Shown piece after piece: positions 18,004 to 27,197 of a stretch of DNA of 64,000 nt. Both the position numbers and the translations under genes were made by a program. The notes beneath the pieces are model-generated. The model did not search any database, was not told the origin of the DNA, and saw only the letters and a program-made list of their open reading frames with translations. The stretch is from Rhizobium leguminosarum (lineage in GTDB: Bacteria; Pseudomonadota; Alphaproteobacteria; Rhizobiales; Rhizobiaceae): the NCBI RefSeq assembly GCF_017876795.1, contig NZ_JAGIOR010000003.1, forward strand, positions 411,895-475,894. The letters run 5' to 3'. Every line of letters starts with the position of its first letter. Positions within the stretch are counted from its first letter, which is position 1.

Positions 18004-18501
18004 CTATGACGCGCTCTGGTCGTCGCCGGATGCGGCGAAGGAAGAGACCGGAAGCACCGTTTCCTCCTTCACCGTCTTGGTGACGATGTAGGTGAAGTAG
18101 CGGTCGATGCCGAGTTGGCGGTCGAGAAGCCCGTCGACCAGCCGCTGATAGGCGTCGATATCGGGCGCGATGATCTTCAGGATGTAATCGACGCCGCCGC
18201 CGACCGACCAGCAGGCGACGATCTCCGGGATAGCAGCAACGGCGCGCTCGAAGCGCTCGAAATCCGCCTGGCGATGATTGGCGAGTGTCACCTCCATCAT
18301 GACGCTGGCGACTGGCGCGATGCGCCGTGGAGCGATGCGGGCGTGGTAGCCGGTGATCACGCCTGCCTTTTCGAGCTTGCGCAGCCGCATCCAGCATGGC
18401 GTCGGCGACAGCCCGGCCTTTTCGGCCAGCGCCAGCTTGGTGATGCGGCCGTCGCGCTGGACGGCGTCGAGAATGCGCAGGTCGATGGCGTCGAGTTTCA
18501 T
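18004..18501 (-). CDS. Lrp/AsnC-family regulator
   Basis: 165-residue feast/famine regulator. The N-terminal helix-turn-helix (ITKLALAEKAGLSPTPCWMR) is followed by the RAM ligand-binding domain (VMMEVTLANHRQADFERFE, VGGGVDYILKI). It is divergent from enuR and leads the minus-strand genes for the dehydrogenase and aminotransferase. AsnC-type proteins belong to described ectoine clusters and are proposed to sense pathway intermediates. The C-terminal tail after VTKTVKEE is variable. Confidence 0.87.
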   Translation of the reverse strand: MKLDAIDLRILDAVQRDGRITKLALAEKAGLSPTPCWMRLRKLEKAGVITGYHARIAPRRIAPVASVMMEVTLANHRQADFERFERAVAAIPEIVACWSVGGGVDYILKIIAPDIDAYQRLVDGLLDRQLGIDRYFTYIVTKTVKEETVLPVSSFAASGDDQSAS

Positions 18502-18602
18502 GGTGCTTTCTTCAGAAAGAAATCATTTCAAACGCAGCGAAAAGACAATGGAAGTGCATTTTGGCATTGTCAATTGAACTGATTTTCAGCAGTGTTAAAA
18601 TC

Positions 18603-19988
18603 ATGACAAAGTGGCGCCCCGATCCCTCGCAACTCCGCCGGCCGGCCTATCTCTCGCTTGCCGAGCAAATCGCCAACGCGATCACCGACGGCAAGCTCTC
18701 CGACGGGGCGCAATTGCCGCCGCATCGCAAGCTGGCCGACGACCTGCATCTTTCCGTGCAGACGGTGAGCCGCGCCTATGACGAGCTCAGCCGCCGGGGG
18801 CTGATATCAGGCGAGATCGGCCGCGGTAGCTTCGTCCAGACCAGGCCGCGTGAGCCGGAGCCGCCTTATCTGCCGGAGCGGCTGGGCGAGGTGATCGATC
18901 TGTCGATCCTGAAGCCGGTCTGCGAGCAGATTCATCTGGAAAGGCTGCGCCAGGCCTTCGGCTGGCTTTCGGAAAACCTGCCCTCCAGTTCGGCCCTGTC
19001 GTTCCGGCCGAACATGGTCTTTCCCCGTCACCGTGCCGTTGCCACCGAATGGCTGGCGCGCTGCGGGCTGGACGTATCGCCGCTGAATATCAGCGTGACG
19101 AATGGCGCGACCTCGGGCATGACGGTGGCGCTGATGAGCGTCGCCCCGCCCGGTTCGACCATTGCGACCGAAGCGGTCAGCCACCATACGCTGGTGCCGC
19201 TCTGCGGCTATCTCGGCCTGCACCTCGAAGGCCTGGCGATCGATGAGCAGGGCATGATCCCGGGGGCGCTTGATGAAGCCTGCCGCACGGGGCCAATTCG
19301 GGCAATCTTCCTGCAGCCCTCGGTGATCAATCCGATGGCAGCGCTGATGAGCGCGGAGCGCCGGCAAGCGCTCGCCGCCGTCGCCGCCAAGCATGACATT
19401 GCGATTATCGAAAACGACATTCTCGGGCCGATGGTCGAGAACCGCGCGCCGCCGATGGCCGCCTTTGCGCCGGAGCGTACGCTCTACGTCACGAGCTTCA
19501 CGAAGATCACCGTTCCGGGCCTGCGGATCGGTTATCTCGTCGCACCCGACCGCTATGTCGCCGCCGTCGCCAACCGGCATCTCGTTTCCAGCTGGATGGC
19601 GACGCCGGCTATGGCCGAGATTGCCACCCGCTGGGTCAGTGATGGCACGGCGATGGAACTGGTCAACTGGCAGCGTCGCGCCCTTGCGAGCCGCCATGCG
19701 ATTGCGGCGGAGATGCTGGCCGGGCTGCCCTACCGGGCGCATCCGCAAAGCCTGCACGTTTGGCTGCCGCTCTCCGGCAACCATGAGGAAGACGGGTTCG
19801 TCTCGCAAGCAAGGCTGCGCGGCGTAGCGATCGCGCCTGGCAAATCGTTCCGCACCGCCGATCAGGGCTGGACGCCGGCCGTGCGCATTTCGCTTGGTTC
19901 GACGACGGAAGACGAATTGCGCACCGGGCTTGGTATCGTCGCCTCACTGGCGCAGGGGAATCCGGAAGAGCTGCTGCTGGCGATTTAA
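18603..19988 (+). CDS. enuR: MocR/GntR-type regulator of ectoine catabolism (EnuR-like)
   Basis: 461-residue MocR regulator. Residues 1-80 form a GntR winged helix (HRKLADDLHLSVQTVSRAYD); the rest is a fold-type-I aminotransferase-like domain. The PLP-binding Lys is K301 in TSFTKITVPGLRIG. EnuR of Ruegeria, which senses diaminobutyrate derivatives through a PLP-bound Lys, has the same layout. ATG 18603 is chosen; upstream frame is open to a TTG at 18561 and no good ribosome site is seen. It lies just before ehuA, so it probably controls the ehu/eut genes. Confidence 0.85.
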   Translation: MTKWRPDPSQLRRPAYLSLAEQIANAITDGKLSDGAQLPPHRKLADDLHLSVQTVSRAYDELSRRGLISGEIGRGSFVQTRPREPEPPYLPERLGEVIDLSILKPVCEQIHLERLRQAFGWLSENLPSSSALSFRPNMVFPRHRAVATEWLARCGLDVSPLNISVTNGATSGMTVALMSVAPPGSTIATEAVSHHTLVPLCGYLGLHLEGLAIDEQGMIPGALDEACRTGPIRAIFLQPSVINPMAALMSAERRQALAAVAAKHDIAIIENDILGPMVENRAPPMAAFAPERTLYVTSFTKITVPGLRIGYLVAPDRYVAAVANRHLVSSWMATPAMAEIATRWVSDGTAMELVNWQRRALASRHAIAAEMLAGLPYRAHPQSLHVWLPLSGNHEEDGFVSQARLRGVAIAPGKSFRTADQGWTPAVRISLGSTTEDELRTGLGIVASLAQGNPEELLLAI

Positions 19989-20023
19989 GCCGTTGCCGTG
20001 CGTTTGAGCACATGCAGAATAAT

Positions 20024-20051
20024 TATCATGATATTATTTTACGAATTGACA
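20024..20051 (+). promoter_or_regulatory. Possible ehuA promoter/operator region
   Basis: The enuR-ehuA gap is AT-rich, unlike its surroundings. It holds the palindrome TATCATGATA (20024-20033) flanked by AATAAT and TTATT, and a TTGACA box at 20046-20051. No convincing -10 box lies at the right spacing. It is a plausible regulator binding region, not a proven one. Confidence 0.3.
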
Positions 20052-20109
20052 TGATTTTGATGCGCCGTCATCGTTAGGGCATTGCTTGTCTCAACAGGGA
20101 GAGACATGA

Positions 20110-20895
20110 ATGCCTCAGCCCATCATCCGCATCGACAACATCGTCAAGAGATACGGCCCGCTGACCGTGCTCGACGGCCTGTCGATGAATGTCATGCCCG
20201 GCGAGAAGCTGGCGCTGATCGGGCCGTCCGGCTCCGGAAAGACGACGATCCTGCGCATTCTGATGACGCTGGAGACGATCAGCGGCGGCCATATCGAGGT
20301 CGATGGCGAACAACTCTACCACATGCCTGATAGCAACGGGTTGGTGCCAGCCAATGAGCGGCACCTGCACCGCATGCGCGAAAAGATCGGCATGGTCTTC
20401 CAGCACTTCAATCTCTTTCCGCATAAATGCGTGCTCGACAATGTGACTCTGGCGCCGATGCTGACGAAGGGCATCAAGCGGCCGCAGGCCGAAAGGCGGG
20501 CAATGGAGCTTCTCGATATGGTCGGCCTGGCCGACAAGGCGAAAAGTGTCCCGGCGCAACTTTCCGGCGGGCAGAAGCAGCGTGTCGCCATTGCCCGCGC
20601 ACTGGCGCTGTCGCCGAAGATCATGCTGTTTGACGAGGTGACATCGGCGCTTGACCCGGAACTGGTCGAGGAGGTGCTGAACGTCATGCGGCGGCTGGCC
20701 TCCGAAACCGACATGACCATGCTTCTCGTCACCCATGAAATGGGCTTCGCCCATGATTTCGCCGACCGCGTGCTGTTCTTCGATCGCGGCAAGATCGTCG
20801 AGGAAGGCAAGCCGGGCGATATCTTCCGCAATCCGACGCAGGAGAGGACGCAGACCTTCCTGCGCAAGATCATTGCGGCTGGGCACCGCGTCTGA
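20110..20895 (+). CDS. ehuA: Ectoine/hydroxyectoine ABC transporter ATP-binding protein
   Basis: 261-residue polar-amino-acid-type ATPase. Walker A GPSGSGKTT is at residues 38-46; [15 protein letters not shown] and the Walker B segment IMLFDEVTSALD follow. It is the first gene of the plus-strand ectoine operon and should energise EhuCD. The EhuABCD system of Sinorhizobium meliloti imports ectoine and hydroxyectoine as nutrients. The gene name rests on the conserved order ehuABCD-eutABCDE. Confidence 0.88.
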   Translation: MPQPIIRIDNIVKRYGPLTVLDGLSMNVMPGEKLALIGPSGSGKTTILRILMTLETISGGHIEVDGEQLYHMPDSNGLVPANERHLHRMREKIGMVFQHFNLFPHKCVLDNVTLAPMLTKGIKRPQAERRAMELLDMVGLADKAKSVPAQLSGGQKQRVAIARALALSPKIMLFDEVTSALDPELVEEVLNVMRRLASETDMTMLLVTHEMGFAHDFADRVLFFDRGKIVEEGKPGDIFRNPTQERTQTFLRKIIAAGHRV

Positions 20896-20951
20896 CCTCA
20901 GACATTGCCCGCAAAGAACAAACTCAAGGAAAGCCAGAGGAGTTGGGAACG

Positions 20952-21800
20952 ATGAAAGCAGGATATCTTTTGAGCGCCGCCGGCCTGTCGGTGCTTCTGG
21001 CCGTGGCCGCCGTCCCGGCATCCGCCGCCGATGACAAGCTCGAGCAACTCAAGGAGCAGGGCTTTGCCCGTATCGCCATCGCCAACGAGCCGCCATTCAC
21101 GGCCGTCGGCGCCGACGGCAAGGTGTCGGGCGCCGCGCCCGATGTGGCGCGCGCGATCTTCGAAAAGCTCGGCGTCAAGGAAGTGGTCGCTTCGATCTCG
21201 GAATATGGCGCGATGATCCCCGGCCTGCAGGCCGGCCGCCACGACGCGATCACCGCGGGCCTGTTCATGAAGCCCGAGCGTTGCAATGCCGTTGCTTATT
21301 CCGAACCGATCCTCTGCGACGCCGAGGCCTTCGCTCTCAAGAAGGGAAACCCGCTGAAGCTGACGAGCTACAAGGATATCGCCGACAATCCGGACGCCAA
21401 GATCGGCGCGCCGGGCGGTGGTACCGAGGAGAAGCTGGCGCTTGAGGCCGGTGTGCCGCGCGACCGCGTCATCGTCGTTCCGGATGGCCAGAGCGGCATC
21501 AAGATGCTGCAGGACGGCCGCATCGACGTCTATTCGCTGCCGGTTCTGTCGATCCACGACCTGATGGCCAAGGCGAAAGATCCCAATCTCGAAACCGTTG
21601 CTCCCGTCGTCAATGCACCGGTCTATTGCGATGGCGCCGCCTTCCGCAAGCAGGACGTCGCACTGCGCGACGCCTTCGACGTCGAGCTGAAGAAGCTGAA
21701 GGAATCGGGCGAATTCGCCAAGATCATCGAGCCCTACGGCTTCTCGGCCAAGGCGGCGATGTCGACCAGCCGCGACAAGCTCTGCGCCGCGGCGAAGTAA
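20952..21800 (+). CDS. ehuB: Ectoine/hydroxyectoine substrate-binding protein
   Basis: 282-residue family-3 binding protein. The signal peptide is about residues 1-23, with ASA cleavage (LLAVAAVPASA). The mature domain has the usual GFARIAIANEPPFT start and FAKIIEPYGFS end. ATG 20952 follows a GAGGAG site; an in-frame TTG at 20943 is rejected. It captures ectoine in the periplasm for EhuCD. A strong hairpin follows the stop. Confidence 0.88.
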   Translation: MKAGYLLSAAGLSVLLAVAAVPASAADDKLEQLKEQGFARIAIANEPPFTAVGADGKVSGAAPDVARAIFEKLGVKEVVASISEYGAMIPGLQAGRHDAITAGLFMKPERCNAVAYSEPILCDAEAFALKKGNPLKLTSYKDIADNPDAKIGAPGGGTEEKLALEAGVPRDRVIVVPDGQSGIKMLQDGRIDVYSLPVLSIHDLMAKAKDPNLETVAPVVNAPVYCDGAAFRKQDVALRDAFDVELKKLKESGEFAKIIEPYGFSAKAAMSTSRDKLCAAAK

Positions 21801-21811
21801 TCGAGGCGAGC

Positions 21812-21840
21812 AGCCGGCCATGCCAGGGGCGTGGCCGGCT
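21812..21840 (+). terminator. Intercistronic hairpin between ehuB and ehuC
   Basis: AGCCGGCCATGCC (21812-21824) pairs with GGCGTGGCCGGCT (21828-21840) with one G-U pair and a 3-base loop. No U-tract follows. It resembles hairpins that stabilise binding-protein messages or cause partial termination. Confidence 0.65.
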
Positions 21841-21875
21841 TGTTCCCGAACGATCTCCAGAGAAGTGAGTTGCCG

Positions 21876-22535
21876 ATGGCGGTATGGTCCGGCTATCTGA
21901 CACTGATCCTTGAGGGCGCCCTGGTGACGCTCCAGCTGACGATCATGGGCTCTGCGCTGGCGCTTGTGATGGCCTTTCTGGCGGGGCTCGGCCGTCTGTC
22001 GCGCTTCTTTGCCGTCAGGGCTCTAGCGACCGCCTATATCGAGTTCTTCCGCGGCACCTCGATCTTCGTCCAGCTTTTCTGGGTCTATTTCGTGCTGCCT
22101 TTTGCCGGCTTGACCCTGACGCCGCTGCAGGCGGGCGTGCTGGCGCTCGGCTTGAACGTTGGCGCCTATGCCGCGGAAGTGGTGCGCGGCGCCGTCAAGG
22201 CCGTCGGGCGCGAACAGTCGGAAGCCTGCATTGCACTCAACCTGTCGCGATATCAGCGCATGCGCTACGTCATCCTGCCGCAGGCGCTGCCACTGATGCT
22301 GCCGACTTTCTGCAACAACGCGATCGAGCTCCTGAAGGGCACCGCCGTCGTATCGCTGATCTCGCTGACGGATATGACCTTTCAGGCGCAGGTGGTGCGG
22401 GCGGAGACCGGCAACACCCTGGTGCCCTTCGCGACGATCCTCATTCTCTATTTCCTCATGGCCCTGGCGATCTCGGCGGCGATGCGCTGGCTGGAACGGC
22501 GGATGGCCCGCAGCCTCGACGGCATAAGGACCTGA
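21876..22535 (+). CDS. ehuC: Ectoine ABC transporter permease
   Basis: 219-residue permease of the His/Glu/Gln/Arg family. Membrane segments include LTLILEGALVTLQLTIMGSA at the N-terminus; the cytoplasmic EAA-type loop is EQSEACIALNLSRYQRM. The frame is open from GTG 21831, but that codon lies inside the hairpin, so ATG 21876 (MAVWSGYL) is taken. It pairs with EhuD. Confidence 0.87.
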   Translation: MAVWSGYLTLILEGALVTLQLTIMGSALALVMAFLAGLGRLSRFFAVRALATAYIEFFRGTSIFVQLFWVYFVLPFAGLTLTPLQAGVLALGLNVGAYAAEVVRGAVKAVGREQSEACIALNLSRYQRMRYVILPQALPLMLPTFCNNAIELLKGTAVVSLISLTDMTFQAQVVRAETGNTLVPFATILILYFLMALAISAAMRWLERRMARSLDGIRT

Positions 22536-22539
22536 TCGG

Positions 22540-23199
22540 ATGGAATGGGATTGGGACTTCGTCTGGCAGATCATGCCGACCCTTCTCGAAGGGTTCAAGA
22601 TCACACTTCTTGCGACCGTCCTCGGCGCTGCCGTCGCCATGGTCGCCGGCCTGGGTCTTGCCATTGCGCGGCGGTCACCGGTCGCCGCCGTGTCGCGTAC
22701 GGTCGGCTTCGTCTCGGAGTTTATCCGCGGCACGCCGCTGCTGGTGCAGCTCTACTTCATCTTCTACGTATTGCCGGATATCGGTATCCGGCTGGCGCCG
22801 CTCACCGCCGGTGTCATCGGTATGGGCATTCATTATGCGACCTATACCGCCGAGGTCTATCGCGCCGGCATCGAGAATGTGCCGCGCGGACAATGGGAAG
22901 CGGCCAAGGCCACCAATCTGACGACGCGCCAGGCCTGGATCCATGTGGTCCTGCCGCAGGCGATCCCGCCGATGATCCCGGCGCTCGCCAATTATTTCAT
23001 CGCCATGTTCAAGGAGACGCCGCTGCTTTCGGCGATCACCGTGCTCGAACTGATGAACCAGGCAAAGAGCATCGCCAACAGCAACTACCGCTACATCGAG
23101 CCGATGACGCTGGTCGGCGTCTTCTTCCTCGTCATCAGTCTGATCTCGGTCGTGGGGTTGCGCTGGCTCGAGGAACGTTATGCCAGGATGGATGACTGA
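22540..23199 (+). CDS. ehuD: Ectoine ABC transporter permease
   Basis: 219-residue partner permease. It has the FKITLLATVLGAAVAMVAGL membrane segment, the TAEVYRAGIENVPRGQWEAA coupling loop and a C-terminal membrane helix. It starts four bases after ehuC. The next gene, eutA, starts two bases after its stop, so uptake and degradation are one transcript. Confidence 0.88.
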   Translation: MEWDWDFVWQIMPTLLEGFKITLLATVLGAAVAMVAGLGLAIARRSPVAAVSRTVGFVSEFIRGTPLLVQLYFIFYVLPDIGIRLAPLTAGVIGMGIHYATYTAEVYRAGIENVPRGQWEAAKATNLTTRQAWIHVVLPQAIPPMIPALANYFIAMFKETPLLSAITVLELMNQAKSIANSNYRYIEPMTLVGVFFLVISLISVVGLRWLEERYARMDD

Positions 23200-23201
23200 C
23201 C

Positions 23202-23981
23202 ATGCCCGCAAAGATCGAAATCATCCCCGCCGGCCGGCTGCCGCGACTGGACGACCGGCCGCTCGAAAAGCGCATCGGCCTGATCATTCTGGCGACGGAC
23301 CACACGACGGAGGTCGACTTTCAGCGCATGGTCGCCAGTGATCGCATCGGCGTCTATGTCAGCCGCATCCACTACGCCAATCCGGTCACACCCGAAAACC
23401 TCCTGAAGATGCAGCCGTCGCTGACGGCGGGTGCTGCGCTGATCCTGCCGGACGAGGTGCTCGATGCCGTCATGTATTCCTGCACCTCCGCCTCGGTCGT
23501 CATCGGCGACCGCAACATCGAAGCGGCGATCCATGCGTCCAAACCCGGCGCTCCCGTGGTGACGCCGACGGCGGCGGCCGTGAAGGGCCTGAAGGCGCTC
23601 GGCGCCAGACGGATTTCGGTGCTGACGCCTTATACGATCGACACCAGCCGGCCGATGGCGGACTATTTCGCGGCTCTCGATTTTACGATCGACCGCTTCA
23701 CCAGTCTCGGCCTGACAGATGATCGCGAGATGGCGCGGATCGCGCCGGATGAAATCGCAGCCTTCGCGCGCCAGGCGCTGGCACCGCAATCCGATGCGCT
23801 GTTCATCTCCTGCACTGCCGTTCGCGCCGCCGAGGTCGCCGCACGCATCGAAGCGGAGACCGGCAAGCCCGTGGTCACCAGCAATCTCGCAACCGCCTGG
23901 GCCTGCCTCAGGCTGTGCGGCGATGATCGGCCGCGGCCCGAACTCGGTCAGCTGATGACCAAGCCTTATCGGGAAGGCTGA
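23202..23981 (+). CDS. eutA: EutA, Asp/Glu racemase superfamily
   Basis: 259-residue protein of the aspartate/glutamate racemase, arylmalonate decarboxylase and maleate isomerase superfamily. Both catalytic Cys are visible: C94 in YSCTSAS and C204 in FISCTAVR. In rhizobia EutABC are thought to convert 5-hydroxyectoine to ectoine. Together with eutB and eutC it forms a tight run with 4-base gaps or overlaps. Confidence 0.87.
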   Translation: MPAKIEIIPAGRLPRLDDRPLEKRIGLIILATDHTTEVDFQRMVASDRIGVYVSRIHYANPVTPENLLKMQPSLTAGAALILPDEVLDAVMYSCTSASVVIGDRNIEAAIHASKPGAPVVTPTAAAVKGLKALGARRISVLTPYTIDTSRPMADYFAALDFTIDRFTSLGLTDDREMARIAPDEIAAFARQALAPQSDALFISCTAVRAAEVAARIEAETGKPVVTSNLATAWACLRLCGDDRPRPELGQLMTKPYREG

Positions 23982-23985
23982 GATC

Positions 23986-24987
23986 ATGGTGAGCACCTTG
24001 CCCGTTTCGCTGGAGGACATTCGCGCGGCGGCGAGGCGGATCGCCGGCCGGGTTCTCGAAACACCGATGGCACAATCCGCAGCGCTTGGTGACATTGCCG
24101 GCGTTCCCGTCTGGCTGAAGCTCGAACATCGTCAGACGACCGGCAGCTTCAAGCTGCGCGGCGCGACCAATGCGGTGCTTGCCTTGTCGCCGGCAGAACG
24201 TGCGCGCGGCGTCGTCGCCGCCTCGACCGGAAATCACGGCCGGGCGCTTGCCTATGCGGCGAAGGTTGAAGGGGCCGTCGCAACCATCTGCATGTCGCGG
24301 CTGGTGCCGGAGAACAAGATCTCGGAAATCCGCCGCCTCGGCGCCGAGATCCGCATCGTCGGGCAATCACAGGACGAGGCGCAGCAGGAGGTCGATCGGC
24401 TGGTCGGCGAGGAAGGGCTGGTGATGGTTCCCCCCTTCGATCATCCGGCTGTTGTCGCAGGCCAGGGGACGCTGGGGCTCGAAATCATCGATGCCTTGCC
24501 GGACGCCGCGACGGTGCTGGTGCCGCTCTCGGGCGGCGGCCTGGCGGCAGGCGTTGCCGCCGCGGTCAAAGGCGTCAGTCCGAAGACCAAGGTGATCGGC
24601 TTGACGATGGAACGGGGTGCGGCGATGAAGGCGAGCTTCGATGCCGGGCGGCCGGTGCAGGTCGAGGAGGTGCCGAGCCTGGCCGATTCGCTCGGCGGTG
24701 GCATCGGCCTCGACAATCGCGTGACCTTTGCCATGTGCCGCGAACTTCTCGACGATGTCATCCTGCTGACGGAGGCGGAAATCGCCGCCGGCATGCGCCA
24801 CGCCTATTTCAGCGAGCGCGAGATTCTGGAGGGCGCGGGCGCCGTCGGTATCGCAGCGCTACTCGCGCGAAAGATCAGCTCCGGCGGTCCCGTCGTCGCG
24901 ATCCTGTCCGGGCGGAATGTCGACATGGAACAGCATCGCCGGGTGATCAACGGCGAGACGGCAATCTTCAGGGAGGGTAGGCGATGA
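23986..24987 (+). CDS. eutB: EutB, threonine-dehydratase-like PLP enzyme
   Basis: 333-residue fold-type-II PLP enzyme. The Schiff-base Lys is K56 in TTGSFKLRGATN; the phosphate loop SGGGLAAG lies near residue 182. The length matches short serine/threonine dehydratases without a regulatory ACT domain. It is assigned to hydroxyectoine dehydration by its place between eutA and eutC. Start ATG 23986. Confidence 0.87.
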   Translation: MVSTLPVSLEDIRAAARRIAGRVLETPMAQSAALGDIAGVPVWLKLEHRQTTGSFKLRGATNAVLALSPAERARGVVAASTGNHGRALAYAAKVEGAVATICMSRLVPENKISEIRRLGAEIRIVGQSQDEAQQEVDRLVGEEGLVMVPPFDHPAVVAGQGTLGLEIIDALPDAATVLVPLSGGGLAAGVAAAVKGVSPKTKVIGLTMERGAAMKASFDAGRPVQVEEVPSLADSLGGGIGLDNRVTFAMCRELLDDVILLTEAEIAAGMRHAYFSEREILEGAGAVGIAALLARKISSGGPVVAILSGRNVDMEQHRRVINGETAIFREGRR

Positions 24988-25976
24988 GCCGGATGATCAT
25001 TCTGACGGAAGTAGAATTGCGGAAGATCGTCGCCCTCGATCGCGATGCGGTCGCCTGCATCGAGCAGGCTTTCGCAGCGCTGGCGACCAAGGCCGTCGCC
25101 ATGCCGCCGATCCTGCGGCTCGACATTCCGGAATATCGCGGCGAAGTCGATGTGAAGACAGCCTATGTGCCCGGCATCGAAGGTTTCGCAATCAAAATCA
25201 GCCCCGGCTTCTTCGACAATCCGAAGATCGGCCTGCCGAGCACCAACGGCATGATGGTGCTGCTGTCGAGCCGGACCGGCCTGGTGCAGGCGCTGCTTCT
25301 CGACAATGGTTATCTCACCGACGTGCGCACAGCCGCAGCCGGCGCCGTCGCGGCAAAACATTTGTCGCGGGAAAATGCCTCCGTCGCGGCCGTCTTCGGA
25401 GCAGGTGTTCAGGCGCGGCTGCAGCTCGAAGCGCTGACGCTGGTGCGGCCGATCCGCGAAGCCAGGATTTGGGCGCGGGATACCGCCAAGGCGGAGGGCG
25501 CGGCGGCGGAACTGACGGGAAGGCTGGGCCTTCGCGTCGCCGCGATTTCGGATCAGAGAAAGGCAATGTCCGGCGCCGATATCGTCGTCACCACCACACC
25601 CTCTGAAAGTCCGATCATCAGGGCAGGATGGCTGGAGCCGGGACAGCATCTGACGGCCATGGGCTCGGATGCGGAACACAAGAACGAGATCGATCCGGCC
25701 GCTATCGCCGGCGCCGGCCTCTATATCGCCGATAGCCTGAAGCAGACACGGCGTCTCGGCGAGCTGCACCACGCAATCAATGCCGGCCTGGTGGCCGCCG
25801 ACGCGGTCTTCGCCGAACTCGGCCAGATCGTTGCCGGCCAGGCACAAGGACGGACGAGCAACGACCAGATCACTATCGCCGATCTCACCGGAACCGGCAT
25901 TCAGGACACCGCCATCGCCACCCTCGCTTTTGCCCGCGCCGGCGCGGCGAATGCCGGGACCATATTCGAAAGCTGA
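24984..25976 (+). CDS. eutC: EutC, ornithine-cyclodeaminase/mu-crystallin family
   Basis: 330-residue OCD-family oxidoreductase. The NAD(P)-binding motif VFGAGVQARLQLEAL and the GFAIKISPGFFDNP segment are typical. It overlaps eutB by ATGA. It is believed to supply the reductive step of hydroxyectoine conversion. No signal peptide; cytoplasmic. Confidence 0.87.
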   Translation: MSRMIILTEVELRKIVALDRDAVACIEQAFAALATKAVAMPPILRLDIPEYRGEVDVKTAYVPGIEGFAIKISPGFFDNPKIGLPSTNGMMVLLSSRTGLVQALLLDNGYLTDVRTAAAGAVAAKHLSRENASVAAVFGAGVQARLQLEALTLVRPIREARIWARDTAKAEGAAAELTGRLGLRVAAISDQRKAMSGADIVVTTTPSESPIIRAGWLEPGQHLTAMGSDAEHKNEIDPAAIAGAGLYIADSLKQTRRLGELHHAINAGLVAADAVFAELGQIVAGQAQGRTSNDQITIADLTGTGIQDTAIATLAFARAGAANAGTIFES

Positions 25977-26008
25977 CCGGCGCGGCGCCGGAAAAGAAGG
26001 GAAGAAAC

Positions 26009-27190
26009 ATGACCCAGCCCAATCTCAAATTCTCGCGCGACGAATATGCCGCGCGGCTGGAAAAGACACGGCGCGCCATGGAGGCGAAGGGCATCGACCT
26101 GCTTGTTGTCAGCGACCCGTCCAACATGGCCTGGCTGACCGGCTATGACGGTTGGTCCTTTTATGTGCACCAGGCGGTGATCGTGCCGCCGCAGGGCGAA
26201 CCGATCTGGTTCGGCCGCGGCCAGGATGCCAACGGCGCCAAGTTCACCGCCTATCTGAAGCATGACAACATCGTCGGCTATCCCGATCACTACGTGCAGT
26301 CGACCGAACGTCATCCGATGGACTTCCTCTCCGGGATCCTGACCGAACGCGGCTTCGGCAAGCTGACCATCGGCGTCGAGATGGACAATTACTGGTTCTC
26401 GGCGGCAGCCTTTGCGGCGCTGCAGAAGCACCTGCCGAACGCCCGCTTCGTCGACGCGACCGCACTGGTCAACTGGCAGCGGGCGGTCAAGAGCGAGACC
26501 GAGATCAAGTACATGCGCAATGCCGCCCGGATCGTCGAAGCGATGCACACGCGCATCTTCGACAGAATAGAGGTCGGCATGCGCAAATGCGATCTGGTGG
26601 CGGAAATCTATGATGCCGGCACCCGCGGCGTCGACGGCATCGGCGGCGATTATCCGGCGATCGTGCCGCTGCTGCCGTCCGGCGTCGAAGCATCCGCACC
26701 GCATCTGACCTGGGACGACCGGCCGCTGAAAAAGGGCGAAGGCACCTTCTTCGAAATCGCCGGCTGCTACAACCGCTATCATCTGCCGCTGTCGCGCACC
26801 GTCTTCCTCGGCAAGCCGACGCAGGCCTTTCTCGATGCCGAAAAAGCGACGCTGGAAGGCATGGAGGCCGGTCTTGCCGTCGCCAAGCCCGGCAACACCT
26901 GCGAGGACATCGCCAACGCGTTCTTCGCGGTCCTGAAGAAATACGGCATCGTCAAGGACAACCGCACCGGCTATCCGATCGGCCTATCCTATCCGCCGGA
27001 CTGGGGCGAGCGCACCATGAGCCTGCGTTCCGGCGACCGGACGGAATTGAAGCCCGGCATGACCTTCCACTTCATGACCGGTCTCTGGCTCGACGACATG
27101 GGTTTCGAGACGACCGAAAGCATCCTCATCACCGAGAGCGGCGTCGAATGCTTCGCCAACGTGCCGCGCAGACTGATGGTCAAGGATTGA
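26009..27190 (+). CDS. eutD: Ectoine hydrolase (EutD/DoeA), M24 fold
   Basis: 393-residue creatinase/prolidase-like (M24, pita-bread) protein. The N-terminal creatinase domain contains DPSNMAWLTGYDGWSFYV; the C-terminal domain contains GEGTFFEIAGCYNRYHLPLS. The family opens the ectoine ring to N-alpha- or N-gamma-acetyl-diaminobutyrate. GAAGGGAAG precedes the ATG. Position directly before the deacetylase gene supports the assignment. Confidence 0.9.
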   Translation: MTQPNLKFSRDEYAARLEKTRRAMEAKGIDLLVVSDPSNMAWLTGYDGWSFYVHQAVIVPPQGEPIWFGRGQDANGAKFTAYLKHDNIVGYPDHYVQSTERHPMDFLSGILTERGFGKLTIGVEMDNYWFSAAAFAALQKHLPNARFVDATALVNWQRAVKSETEIKYMRNAARIVEAMHTRIFDRIEVGMRKCDLVAEIYDAGTRGVDGIGGDYPAIVPLLPSGVEASAPHLTWDDRPLKKGEGTFFEIAGCYNRYHLPLSRTVFLGKPTQAFLDAEKATLEGMEAGLAVAKPGNTCEDIANAFFAVLKKYGIVKDNRTGYPIGLSYPPDWGERTMSLRSGDRTELKPGMTFHFMTGLWLDDMGFETTESILITESGVECFANVPRRLMVKD

Positions 27191-27197
27191 GGCTGTC

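Noticed and set aside
18574..18601. TTGAAC and TAAAAT as an enuR promoter
   Set aside because: Spacing is fair, but the -10 box ends one base before the start codon, which would put transcription start inside the gene.
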